Below, one piece after another: positions 46,645 through 55,776 of a stretch of DNA of 64,000 nucleotides (its first letter is position 1; the number at the start of each line of letters is the position of its first letter). The notes under the pieces are model-generated. The model saw only the letters and a program-made list of their open reading frames with translations, ran no database searches and had not been told where the DNA came from. Both the position numbers and the translations under genes were made by a program. This stretch comes from Flavobacterium marginilacus (GTDB taxonomy: Bacteria; Bacteroidota; Bacteroidia; Flavobacteriales; Flavobacteriaceae): NCBI RefSeq assembly GCF_026870155.1, contig NZ_CP113975.1, positions 4,712,001 through 4,776,000 on the forward strand, read 5' to 3'.

Positions 46645-46885
46645 AATTGTCTTTATAAATTGGTATACTTTTTTATGGTCTAATAAAATTTAAGCCTATC
46701 ATTCCAAATTTGGTAAATAACCTTGATAAAAATCAGACTCTGCTTTTATCAAATATACAATAATTCTTATAACTTTTTAAAAAGTCTCGACTTTAGCTCA
46801 ACTCTATCGAAAAGCAAAAAATCGTGTCATCCAAGTGCCATTTCTCCAGTTTATGTCATTTAACATATCATAAAATAATATACAC

Positions 46886-46893
46886 TAATTTTG
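46886..46893 (+). promoter_or_regulatory. -7 element of the SprA-like gene
   Basis: TAATTTTG, 22 bp upstream of the ATG at 46916, matches TAnnTTTG. No clear -33 TTTG is seen. Confidence 0.5.
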
Positions 46894-46915
46894 GCACTTT
46901 GGAGTTATACTATTT

Positions 46916-49900
46916 ATGCTAAAAAAAGTACTATTTTGGATTGTCATTTTATATTTTTCTGGACTTCAGGCTCAGGAAATAGACTCGGCGTACAGCACCA
47001 AAAAAATAGCTTTTACTACAGATACCATTCATTTGGAACAAGTGAGTATCAATCCTAGTTTTTTTAAAATTTTGGATCATAAAAACCAGATTGTCGACAG
47101 CACTTCCTACGAAGTCAACTTCCCAAAGGGCATTATTTTATTCAAAAACCGAAACATTCCCCCTACTGATTCCCTGACGGTTCATTATTTAAAACTGCCT
47201 GATTTCCTAACCAAGGAATATACCATTTACGACAGCAGTAAAATCATCGATAACAATGCCACTAATCAAAGTTTATACCGCATCGAAAACCCAACGTCTC
47301 CAAAAAACATTCCGTTTGACGGACTTATTACAGATGGCAGTCTTTCCAGAGGTGTTACTGTCGGCAATAATCAAAATGCAGTAGTCAATTCGAAACTGGA
47401 CTTTAGGATTACGGGGAAACTATCGGATAAAGTGAGTATTCGTGCCTCCATTCAGGATACCAACATTCCGGTTCAGGAAGGAAGCTATTCCCAACGGCTG
47501 AACCAATATGACAATATCTTCATGGAACTTTTTACCGACAGCTGGAATGTTCGTGCGGGTGATGTTTTTATTGGCAACAACTACACTCGATTCCTTACTT
47601 TCAACAAGAAAATACAGGGATTATTGACAACCGTCAACTTTGGTAACGAAGACAAAAAGACAACTGTTTTTGCTTCGGGGGGACTCGTGACTGGAAATTA
47701 CACCAGCAGTAATTTCAAAGGACAGGAAGGCAATCAGGGACCTTATAAATTGGTCGGAAAAAATGGTGAATTATATGTTTTGGTCATCATTGGTTCGGAA
47801 AGGGTCTATGTCAATGGCATTTTATTGAAGAGAGGTCAGGAGAACGATTATATTATTGATTACAATTCGGGGGAGATTGTCTTTACACCACAATTTCCTA
47901 TTACTTCCGAAATGCGGATTGTAGTCGAATACCAATTTTCCGAAAACAATTACTCCCGATTTATCACTTATGACGGAGGCACTTTTACGGACAAAAAATG
48001 GAATTTTGGAGCCATCGTATATTCAGAAAGTGATTTGAAAAATCAGCCCGTTCAGCAAAATCTTTCACAAGACCAAGCTTTGATTTTGAAAGATGCTGGA
48101 GACAATACCCATTTGATGGTCGCTCCATCGGCTATTGTTGCCGACTATGACGAGAAAAAAATACAGTATAAAAAAAGCACACAAGGAACTGCTACAATCT
48201 ATGCATATTCCACAAACCCAAATGACGAATTATATAATGTTACGTTTACTTTAGTCGGTCAAGCTAAAGGGAATTATATTTTAACCAACCCAACAAGTGT
48301 TGATAAAATATTTGAGTATACAGCTCCTGTCAACGGAGTTTTACAGGGAAATTATGAACCAGTCATTCAATTGATTGCACCATTGAAATCTCAGGTGGCT
48401 ACTTTTTTTGGAAAATACAATCCTTCCGAAAAAACGGCTGTAGCATTTGAACTAGCAGTGAGCAACAATGACCAAAATTTATTTTCCTCCATAGACGACG
48501 CAAACAATCAGGGAATATCTGGCGAAATCAAAGCAAAACAACGTCTTTATTCCAAAAAATGGAACATTGATGCATTTGCTAATTTTCAAGCCGTTCAAGC
48601 CAATTTTAAGCCCGTAGAACGTATTAATAGCATTGAATTTTACCGCGATTGGAATGTCACTTCATCTGTAATAACTGGAAACCAAAGTCTGCTGGGAACT
48701 GGTTTTAATTTTAGTTTGGTTCCAAAAAAAGACTCTTCGACGGTAGCCAACATTACTTATGAATTTGAGAAATTAGCCCTTTCCAATACCTATTCGGGGA
48801 TAAAAAACAATCTTAACACCAATTTTGAATTCAAAAAATGGAGCATAAAAAATGATGGGAGCTATCTAAAAAGTGATGACGTAGAAAACGCTTCCACTTT
48901 TTTGAGGAATCTTTCACAGTTTCGTTATCATAACAAAAAAAATTGGGTTGGAGGTTCTTTACACTTTGAGGACAATCAGGAAATCAACAAGGCAGCACAA
49001 AAATTCTCTTTGTTGAGCCAGCGCTTTTCGCAATACGGAATATACGCAGGACATGGTGACAGCACAAAGGTATATGTTCAGTTGGGCTACGCCAGAAGAA
49101 TAAACGACAGTGTTCAAAACGGATTACTGCAGAGGGTGAACACTTCAAACAGTTATAATTTTCAATCCAAATTATTGAAGACAGAAACCCGTGATATTTC
49201 GATATTTATCAATTACAGACAATTGAATTATACCGATCCTGCCTTAAAAAACACGCCTTCGCTCAACTCCAGAATTACATATAACGATCAGTTTTTCAAT
49301 AAATTGATTCAGAGCAACACCCGTTATGAAACCAATTCGGGAACAATGCCTTTTCAGGATTACACTTATGTTGAAGTTCCAGCCGGTCAGGGGAAATACA
49401 CTTGGAATGATTACAACGGAAACGGAATCAAAGATTTAGAAGAATTCGAAATCGCTCCATTTTCGGATTTGGCAAAGTACACCCGAATATTTCTACCCAA
49501 TCAAACTTATATCAAAACCAACCAAAACAGATTCTCACAATCATTTATCATCAACCCTATTATTTGGCAAAACAGTACCAATTACAAAAAAACCTTATCT
49601 CATTTTTACATGCAGACCTCCTTTATTATGGATCAAAAAGTCAAAAATGACGGAGATCATTTAGAACTCAATCCATTCGAATCCTCTACGGATGCTATTT
49701 TGGGACTCATAAAAACGTTTACGAATAGTTTGTCCTATAATCATGGAAAAAGAGAACATTCGGTTACGTATACTTTTACAAAAAATGAAACCCAGAATCT
49801 ATTGTCCATTGGCACACTGAAAAATGAAAACAGTTTTCATCAATTGGAATACCTGCATTTACTAAAAAAAAGCTGGCTGTTTGATCTAATTGGTAAAACC

Positions 49901-50350
49901 ATTCAAAACCAAACAGAGTCCCTCACCTTTGCCGAAAAAAACTATAACATCGAAGGTCATTCGTGGTTTCCAAAGATCAGCTACTTGTTTTCAGACAAAA
50001 TCAGTTTGGATGTTTTTTATGAATACCTCAACAAGGAAAATAAAATTGGGAGTCTCGATACTTTAGAACAAAACCGATTTGGCACCGCATTCAGTTATAC
50101 AGGCAGTTCGAAATTTAACATCAATAGTGAAATCTCATTGTATAAAAATGACTTTACCGGCAACGAATATTCATCGGCGGGATATCAAATGCTGGAAGGT
50201 CTGCAAAAAGGGCAAAACATTACATGGAGAACTTTATTCCAAGTAAACCTGACTAAATTTTTAGACTTGAATTTAATTTACCAAGGGCGAAAAAGTGAAA
50301 CAAGCGACGTCATTCACACAGGAAGCGTTGAGTTAAGAGCTTATTTTTAA
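46916..50350 (+). CDS. Large outer-membrane protein with SprA-like core
   Basis: 1144 aa with signal peptide (LFWIVILYFSGLQAQ|EID). The block GSLSRGVTVGNNQNAVVNSKL then DFRITGKLSDKVSIRASIQDTNIPVQ closely follows the repeated barrel module of the gliding/type IX secretion protein SprA (family knowledge: GSISRG-x-GNNQ...SG-L...I-A-ITD-NIP-Q). SprA itself is about 2400 aa and forms the T9SS outer-membrane channel; this is half that size and ends in a barrel-like C-terminus with terminal Phe (SVELRAYF). It may be an SprA relative with a separate role. No other T9SS genes are here. Confidence 0.65.
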   Translation: MLKKVLFWIVILYFSGLQAQEIDSAYSTKKIAFTTDTIHLEQVSINPSFFKILDHKNQIVDSTSYEVNFPKGIILFKNRNIPPTDSLTVHYLKLPDFLTKEYTIYDSSKIIDNNATNQSLYRIENPTSPKNIPFDGLITDGSLSRGVTVGNNQNAVVNSKLDFRITGKLSDKVSIRASIQDTNIPVQEGSYSQRLNQYDNIFMELFTDSWNVRAGDVFIGNNYTRFLTFNKKIQGLLTTVNFGNEDKKTTVFASGGLVTGNYTSSNFKGQEGNQGPYKLVGKNGELYVLVIIGSERVYVNGILLKRGQENDYIIDYNSGEIVFTPQFPITSEMRIVVEYQFSENNYSRFITYDGGTFTDKKWNFGAIVYSESDLKNQPVQQNLSQDQALILKDAGDNTHLMVAPSAIVADYDEKKIQYKKSTQGTATIYAYSTNPNDELYNVTFTLVGQAKGNYILTNPTSVDKIFEYTAPVNGVLQGNYEPVIQLIAPLKSQVATFFGKYNPSEKTAVAFELAVSNNDQNLFSSIDDANNQGISGEIKAKQRLYSKKWNIDAFANFQAVQANFKPVERINSIEFYRDWNVTSSVITGNQSLLGTGFNFSLVPKKDSSTVANITYEFEKLALSNTYSGIKNNLNTNFEFKKWSIKNDGSYLKSDDVENASTFLRNLSQFRYHNKKNWVGGSLHFEDNQEINKAAQKFSLLSQRFSQYGIYAGHGDSTKVYVQLGYARRINDSVQNGLLQRVNTSNSYNFQSKLLKTETRDISIFINYRQLNYTDPALKNTPSLNSRITYNDQFFNKLIQSNTRYETNSGTMPFQDYTYVEVPAGQGKYTWNDYNGNGIKDLEEFEIAPFSDLAKYTRIFLPNQTYIKTNQNRFSQSFIINPIIWQNSTNYKKTLSHFYMQTSFIMDQKVKNDGDHLELNPFESSTDAILGLIKTFTNSLSYNHGKREHSVTYTFTKNETQNLLSIGTLKNENSFHQLEYLHLLKKSWLFDLIGKTIQNQTESLTFAEKNYNIEGHSWFPKISYLFSDKISLDVFYEYLNKENKIGSLDTLEQNRFGTAFSYTGSSKFNINSEISLYKNDFTGNEYSSAGYQMLEGLQKGQNITWRTLFQVNLTKFLDLNLIYQGRKSETSDVIHTGSVELRAYF

Positions 50351-50412
50351 ATGTTTTATCGTATATTAAAAATAAATTTGTAAATTTAGGTTCAATCTAA
50401 AAACCTATCGTT

Positions 50413-50955
50413 ATGAAATTACAAATTCACAAAAAAACCACACTGTTAAGCTTGAGTAAAAAATTATTGGTATTAAGTTTCTTCTTTATTGCTACGAACA
50501 CTTTCTATGGTCAAACTTCTAAAACCAAAGAAGAAGCAACTGTCGAAAAAAAAGCTAAAGAAACCAAGAAAAAAGCAGACAAAGCAACGAAAGACTCCAA
50601 AGAAACAGCCGATAAAGCCGTAAAGGAAACCAAGAAAAAAGCAGACAAAGCATCAAAAGACTCCAAAGCAACAGCCGATAAAGCCGTAAAGGAAACCAAA
50701 AAAACAGCAGACAAAGCAAGTAAGGATTCCAAAACTACAGCCGATAAAATGGCAAAAGAAACTAAAAAAACAGCAGACAAAGCAACGAAAGAAGCGAAAA
50801 AAGAAGCTGCAAAAACTTCGGATAAAACAAAATCGGCAGTCAAAACAGCTGATAAAGTAACTGGAGAATACAATGGCAAAAAAGTATACACCGGTCCTCA
50901 GGGAGGTAAATATTACATCAATTCAAACGGGAATAAAACTTATATAAAACAATAA
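50413..50955 (+). CDS. Secreted Lys/Ala-rich repeat protein with PBCV-adaptor-like C-terminus
   Basis: 180 aa. A signal-like N-terminus (LSKKLLVLSFFFIATNTFYGQ|TSK) leads to about eight repeats of an 11-residue type (KKADKASKDSK, KATADKAVKETKK) that must form a long, highly basic helix like histone H1 tails, and a C-terminal motif (NGKKVYTGPQGGKYYINSNG...YIKQ) with the PBCV-basic-adaptor pattern. Probably DNA- or polyanion-binding at the cell surface. Follows the SprA-like gene at 62 bp on the same strand. The antisense frame is open throughout but that is a by-product of the repeats. Confidence 0.75.
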   Translation: MKLQIHKKTTLLSLSKKLLVLSFFFIATNTFYGQTSKTKEEATVEKKAKETKKKADKATKDSKETADKAVKETKKKADKASKDSKATADKAVKETKKTADKASKDSKTTADKMAKETKKTADKATKEAKKEAAKTSDKTKSAVKTADKVTGEYNGKKVYTGPQGGKYYINSNGNKTYIKQ

Positions 50956-50978
50956 ATCTGTTTTTTTGAGTTCAACAT

Positions 50979-51010
50979 AAGGCTTTCCGAAATCTGGAAA
51001 GCCTTTTTTA
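50979..51010 (+). terminator. Terminator after the Lys-rich protein
   Basis: AAGGCTTTCC (50979-50988) / GGAAAGCCTT (50996-51005) followed by T5. Confidence 0.85.
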
Positions 51011-51369
51011 TTTAATCGATTTCTCGCTAAAATTTGTTTCAGAATAAATCTCGCTGAGACGTGAAGGCACAAAGAAATAAATTCTAATCTTTGCAGCTTC
51101 GCGTCTCCTGCGAGAATGAATTAAGACCAAAAAATGCCCCACAGATAACACGGATTTAAATGGATTGACACAGATAAACCTAAACTGGCTTTAAAAAAAT
51201 CAGCGATAATCCGTTTAAATTCGTGTCATCCGTGTCCAAAAAAACACAACACATTCACCCCAAAAAATAAACATGCCACTTATCGTTTAAAATAATCTTT
51301 TAGTAATACATTGCAAACATTAAAAAGCAGCACACCAAGTATCTTAGCCTTACAACTAAACCGTAAGAC
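51011..51369. repeat. Gap with two dispersed repeat families
   Basis: 51045-51117 is a degenerate copy of the CGCAAAGACG...hairpin seen at 12939. 51135-51240 is a copy of the CACGGATTTAAAT...GTGTCATCCGTG repeat, the same family as 6943-7035. Beyond that the sequence up to the next gene is AT-rich with no visible features. Confidence 0.55.
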
Positions 51370-51375
51370 TTGCAC

Positions 51376-52437
51376 ATGAATTTGAACTCCGAAAATAAAA
51401 CCATTTTAGTAGCGCCCTTAAACTGGGGACTAGGTCATGCTACCCGCTGCATCCCAATTATCAAAGCATTGCAGGAAAATAACTTCACACCCATAATTGC
51501 TTCTGATGGGATTGCTCTTGAGCTGCTTCGCAAAGAGTTTCCGTACCTAAAAACCCTCGAATTGCCTTCCTACCAAATCGAATATGCCAAAAACGGCAAA
51601 AACTTTAAATGGAAACTGATAAAAAGCTTACCCCGAATGCTCGAAGCCATCAGCGAAGAGAAAAAAATTGTAAAAAAATGGATTAAAAAACACCAAATCG
51701 ACGGAATCATATCCGATAACCGACTCGGAGTTTACAGCAAAAAAATCCCGTCTGTCTTTATCACGCACCAGCTGAATGTCCTGACCGGAAACACCACTTG
51801 GCTTACCAGTAAAATACACCAGCATATCATAAAAAAATATACCGCCTGCTGGATTCCCGATGTCAATTCCGAATTAAATCTTACCGGAAAACTGGGACAT
51901 TTAGAGAACAATTCGCTAACCCTAAACTATCTGGGTCCCTTGAGCCGAATGCACAAAATGGCATTACCCATCCAGTATGACCTGATGATTATTTTATCCG
52001 GACCCGAACCTCAGCGGGGATTATTGGAAGCCCACCTTACCGAAGAACTAAAACGTTACGAAGGAAAAGTCGTTTTCATAAAAGGAATCATCGAAGCCGA
52101 ACAGAAGAAAGAACAGATAGGAAATGTAACCTACTATAATTTCATGAAAACCCGCCAGCTGGAACACACCTTCAACGAAAGCGAAAAAGTCCTCTGCCGA
52201 TCCGGCTACACCACAATCATGGACTTGGTAAAACTGAACAAAAAAGCTTTTTTCATCCCCACTCCCGGACAATACGAGCAGGTTTATCTCGCCGAAAAAC
52301 TTCAGAAGGAAGGTCTTGTTCCCTTTACCTGTCAAGAGCGTTTTAAAATCGAAGATATTTCAAAAATTGATCAGTATCAAGGACTGCCAAAATTAGAAAG
52401 CACCGTCAATTGGGAACAACTGTTCAGAGTCTTTTAA
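51376..52437 (+). CDS. Glycosyltransferase, GT28/MurG-like
   Basis: About 353 aa from ATG 51376 (an earlier TTG start is possible). N-terminal NKTILVAPLNWGLGHATRCIPIIKAL and C-terminal Glyco_tran_28_C-like block (SGYTTIMDLVKLNKKAFFIPTPGQYEQVYLAEKLQ), the pattern of nucleotide-sugar-binding GT-B enzymes. Acceptor unknown. It is separated from the Lys-rich protein by a terminator and a repeat-filled gap. Confidence 0.82.
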   Translation: MNLNSENKTILVAPLNWGLGHATRCIPIIKALQENNFTPIIASDGIALELLRKEFPYLKTLELPSYQIEYAKNGKNFKWKLIKSLPRMLEAISEEKKIVKKWIKKHQIDGIISDNRLGVYSKKIPSVFITHQLNVLTGNTTWLTSKIHQHIIKKYTACWIPDVNSELNLTGKLGHLENNSLTLNYLGPLSRMHKMALPIQYDLMIILSGPEPQRGLLEAHLTEELKRYEGKVVFIKGIIEAEQKKEQIGNVTYYNFMKTRQLEHTFNESEKVLCRSGYTTIMDLVKLNKKAFFIPTPGQYEQVYLAEKLQKEGLVPFTCQERFKIEDISKIDQYQGLPKLESTVNWEQLFRVF

Positions 52438-52558
52438 ACTAAGTGCTATTAAAGTTTTTAGGAGCAGAAAGATTGGGCGTTTTCAGGAAGCATTAGTCCC
52501 GCTTTTCATTTCAATCTTGTTTGCCGAACACCGGCAAACAAGGATTTCCACTGCAATC

Positions 52559-54007
52559 CTACCGTGTGGACACAAATACAATTTCGTTATTTTTATCACT
52601 AAATAAAGATATAATATGCGAAGATATTTTACAGACATTGATGATTCTCGACTATTAAAAAGGAGTAATTTAATATTAGATAGTTTATTTCATAATTGTG
52701 TTCATTCGATACGTCAGCTTACACAAAGCGATTCAGAATGTAAAGCAGTTTATCGTTTCTTGCAGAACAAAAGAGTTTCAGAATCGAAATTAATTAAAAA
52801 CATGTCAGCAAACTGCTGTTTTTCAGCTCAAGACAAAACAGTTTTATGTATACAGGACACAAGTGAGGTCAATTTATATAATCATAAAAACAGAGTTAAA
52901 AAAGACGAATTTATAGGATTGACTAATGCTGCAACAAAAGGAGGAATTGGATTTTTACTGCATCCTAGTTTCGTTATAGATGCTTATAGTTTTGTTCCGT
53001 ATGGCTTTTCAGATGTAAAAATATGGAACAGGCCTTTAGAGAAACTTACAAAAAAGGAAAGGAATTATAATTTGCTTCCAATTGAAGAAAAGGAATCTTA
53101 TAAATGGATAGAATCTTCCCAAAAATCCAAGGAAGTTTTAGAGAAATCAAAAAAAGTCATCATCATTCAGGATCGAGAAGGTGATATTTATGAGCAATTT
53201 GCAATGATTCCAGATCAAAAGACGGAATTATTGGTAAGAGCAAGAGCAAACAGAACGCTACTAAACAAGGTTAAATTGTTTAGTTTTATAGCCAATGAAC
53301 CTCTTAAAGGGAAATATACGATAGAATTAGAAGGTGATAAAAGAAGAAATATAAACAAACGGGAAGCTACCTTAGAAGTTAGATTTTCTGAAGTAACTAT
53401 CCAAAAAAATGATTTAGTTTCAAAGAATGCACCCAAAAGCCTTGATTTATATATCATCGAAGCAAAAGAAATTGGCGATAACATTGATAATCCAATATGC
53501 TGGAGATTACTAACAACCATTAAAGTCTTAGACCTAGACACAGCCTTAAAATGTATCGAATGGTATACTTGTAGATGGATTATAGAAGAGGTTTTTAGAA
53601 TTCTAAAAAAGGAAGGATTTAATATAGAAGCAAGCGAATTAGGTTCTGCAAAATCTATTCGAAAATTGTCTTTAATGATGATGGAGACAATTGTCAAACT
53701 ATTTTTAATGCAAATAGCATATAGTATTCCAGAGGAAGAAATAGAAGCGAGAAGTTGTTTTTCAGATCAAGAACTTGAATGTTTAGAATATCAAATGATA
53801 AAATTAGAAGGAAAAACAGAAAAATTAAAAAATCCTCATATCCAAAAGGATTTAAAAAGATATGTTTGGGTTATTGCAAGGCTTGGTGGATGGAAAGGAT
53901 ATGCAAGTGGGAGAAAACCAGGAATAACCACTTTCTCTATCGGAATACAGAAATTTGCTTCAATAATGGAGGGATGGCAATTGTTTTTAGATGTGTCCAC
54001 ACGGTAG
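52559..54007 (+). mobile_element. IS4-family insertion sequence, complete, 1449 bp
   Basis: Terminal inverted repeats CTACCGTGTGGACACA are perfect over 16 bp at both ends (52559-52574 and 53992-54007). The element is flanked by a 9-bp target duplication ACTGCAATC (52550-52558 and 54008-54016). 9-bp duplication plus transposase motifs place it near the IS50-like branch of IS4. Intact duplications and ORF suggest a recent insertion. Confidence 0.93.
52616..54007 (+). CDS. IS4-family transposase
   Basis: 463 aa. N-terminal DNA-binding region (SIRQLTQSDSECKAVYRFLQN), then DDE residues: Asp in CIQDTSEVN, Asp in IIQDREGDIYE, and the IS4 signature Y-(2)-R-(3)-E-(6)-K in YTCRWIIEEVFRILKK. It reads from 57 bp inside the left end and its TAG stop is formed by the last three bases of the element. 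Catalyses cut-and-paste transposition. Confidence 0.95.
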   Translation: MRRYFTDIDDSRLLKRSNLILDSLFHNCVHSIRQLTQSDSECKAVYRFLQNKRVSESKLIKNMSANCCFSAQDKTVLCIQDTSEVNLYNHKNRVKKDEFIGLTNAATKGGIGFLLHPSFVIDAYSFVPYGFSDVKIWNRPLEKLTKKERNYNLLPIEEKESYKWIESSQKSKEVLEKSKKVIIIQDREGDIYEQFAMIPDQKTELLVRARANRTLLNKVKLFSFIANEPLKGKYTIELEGDKRRNINKREATLEVRFSEVTIQKNDLVSKNAPKSLDLYIIEAKEIGDNIDNPICWRLLTTIKVLDLDTALKCIEWYTCRWIIEEVFRILKKEGFNIEASELGSAKSIRKLSLMMMETIVKLFLMQIAYSIPEEEIEARSCFSDQELECLEYQMIKLEGKTEKLKNPHIQKDLKRYVWVIARLGGWKGYASGRKPGITTFSIGIQKFASIMEGWQLFLDVSTR

Positions 54008-54169
54008 ACTGCAATCGGGGCTAAGGAGAGATTTTGTGTTTTATAGTTATTTTTTCAAAACTAATTTGGTTCAGAATATTTAGAATTGTTATGGCTGTCA
54101 TTATTTCTTAACTAACTCTTTTTGAAATATTATTTTACGAATTATCAGAGTCGTATATTAATGTAACTT

Positions 54170-55504
54170 TTAATCTTTTTTAAAATTTTTCTCTTTCTTT
54201 TTATTTATATCATCTAATAATGACTTAAAACTCTTTTTTGAAGATTCACGGATAAGAAAATCTTCTTGAAAAAGTTCTTTATACGTTTCCTTAAAAATAT
54301 CTGTTTCTCTAAAAACTTTAAAGAGTGGCCATTCTTGATACTCTTCTTTTCCAATCATTTCATCATTTGTTCCAATTTTCAACATCCATTTCTTTGAATC
54401 TTCATAATTCTCTTTTAGTACTGCAACCGCCAACTTAAATTCGTTACCGAGTGAAAAATCTTCAGAATCAAGAATTTTATCCGTAGTTTTTTTATCGTTG
54501 TCTAAATAATGTGCTAGTGCTTTATTAATAACAAAAGTTTTTCTCATCTCATCGTTTCCATTCTTTTTAATTTCTTCTGTTGCAAATTTCAACAACACTT
54601 TCGCAATGTCGTAATATCCATTATATATTAGGTCAAAACATATATTATTTAAGTTTTTATCAGCTTCAACTAATCTATGGGGTAAAAACTTTCTCCAGAG
54701 AACTTGACATAATTTCACTCCAATTTCAAAATTTGCCTTATATGCAGAGTCAAAATAATGAGGGTCTACATCGAGAACATCTCCAAAATTAATTTTATCA
54801 CAATCTTTTACTTTATGTTTTTTGCAATTATCTATATATTGTTGCGATACTATACCGTTTGTGTGAACAAATAAATTTCTACGTTCAGCAACTTCAATAA
54901 AAGTAGGTAATATAGGTAGGTTTGTAGTAAGCGTAAATTCTTTCCCTGTTAGCTTTGTGATTCGTCTTTCCAGAATTTTAAATTGCTCATAATGACTCTC
55001 TCGTAATAACTTTTCTACGTCTTTTTCAATTACTTCAGCCTTTATCTCATTAATATCATTATACTTTAAAATGTCTTGAAAACTAAAATCTTTTTCTAAT
55101 GAATAAGCTAATTCTGGTTTAACTTCAAATACTGCTCTATATAAATTTCCGAGGTACGCATCATATTGACTCACTAACGCAACTATCAAAGTTCTGGGAA
55201 GAATATCCATAGCAGTGGTTGCTATTTCATGGTCTGTATCTAAACGATTGAATAGATTAAATTGATCTAGAGGAATTTTAAAAGTTTTTTTACCGTCTTC
55301 GTCTTGACTAGTGTTTTTCTCAATAAATTTATTCAATTTGTTCTGACTCCCGCGAAGTTTCAATGAAAGCAATCCTAAGGTTAAGGGTAAAGTTTCAGCT
55401 AAAGCTTCTATTTCTAATATGTAATCGTCTATTGCTGATTCAAAAAACTCAAAGTCTTCTAATTGTTGCAATTCTATATTTTCGGATTGATGTTCTTCTA
55501 TCAT
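54170..55504 (-). CDS. Putative HEPN-domain protein
   Basis: 444-aa mainly helical cytoplasmic protein. Residues 205-215 read VAERRNLFVHT, an R-x4-H motif (R209, H214) with Asn after Arg, the hallmark of HEPN ribonucleases; the preceding helix VALVSQYDAYLGNLYRAVF also fits a HEPN fold. The C-terminal 180 residues look like a helical repeat. HEPN proteins are frequent RNA-cleaving effectors in toxin-antitoxin and anti-phage systems, but no partner gene is visible. It lies next to an IS element. Recognition is by motif only. Confidence 0.55.
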   Translation of the reverse strand: MIEEHQSENIELQQLEDFEFFESAIDDYILEIEALAETLPLTLGLLSLKLRGSQNKLNKFIEKNTSQDEDGKKTFKIPLDQFNLFNRLDTDHEIATTAMDILPRTLIVALVSQYDAYLGNLYRAVFEVKPELAYSLEKDFSFQDILKYNDINEIKAEVIEKDVEKLLRESHYEQFKILERRITKLTGKEFTLTTNLPILPTFIEVAERRNLFVHTNGIVSQQYIDNCKKHKVKDCDKINFGDVLDVDPHYFDSAYKANFEIGVKLCQVLWRKFLPHRLVEADKNLNNICFDLIYNGYYDIAKVLLKFATEEIKKNGNDEMRKTFVINKALAHYLDNDKKTTDKILDSEDFSLGNEFKLAVAVLKENYEDSKKWMLKIGTNDEMIGKEEYQEWPLFKVFRETDIFKETYKELFQEDFLIRESSKKSFKSLLDDINKKKEKNFKKD

Positions 55505-55776
55505 TTTTCAAATATGTTCTAAAAATTACGCATATATAAATCTGGCAAACACCTATATATCACTTTTCAAATATAAAAAATAATAATCACAAACCTACAA
55601 AATACAAGTTCCCTTTTATCATTCAGCACTTCGCGACTCTGCGCCTTGGCGAGCCTAATTTCACGCTAAAACACAAAGCCCACAATATTTAAAAACTCCA
55701 AAAAGTCAATAAAAAAGTCGGAACCACCACAGTAGATCCGACTTTTTAAAAATCCTTTAAATTCCAAAAAGAAAAA
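55505..55776. other. Gap with fragment of a dispersed repeat
   Basis: AT-rich; 55628-55656 (CTTCGCGACTCTGCGCCTTGGCGAG) is a partial copy of the family at 12939. A weak hairpin AAAAAGTCGGA...TCCGACTTTTTA at about 55710-55747 probably terminates phoU (minus). Confidence 0.5.
55710..55747 (-). terminator. Probable phoU terminator
   Basis: AAAAAGTCGGA (55712-55722) pairs with TCCGACTTTTT (55736-55746); on the minus strand the exit is T-rich. Confidence 0.65.

Larger units (their letters stand above)
52480..54040. repeat. Dispersed repeat interrupted by an insertion sequence
   Basis: Rejoining 52558 to the base after the second target copy restores a palindromic repeat (TTAGTCCCG...AAACAAGGATTTCCACTGCAATC...GGGGCTAA) of the same family as 31547-31627. 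It contains the perfect stem GTTTGCCG/CGGCAAAC (52519-52538). Confidence 0.7.

Noticed and set aside
50511..50891. 126-aa minus-strand ORF rich in Leu/Ser/Ala
   Set aside because: Antisense by-product of the low-complexity Lys/Ala repeat gene on the plus strand.
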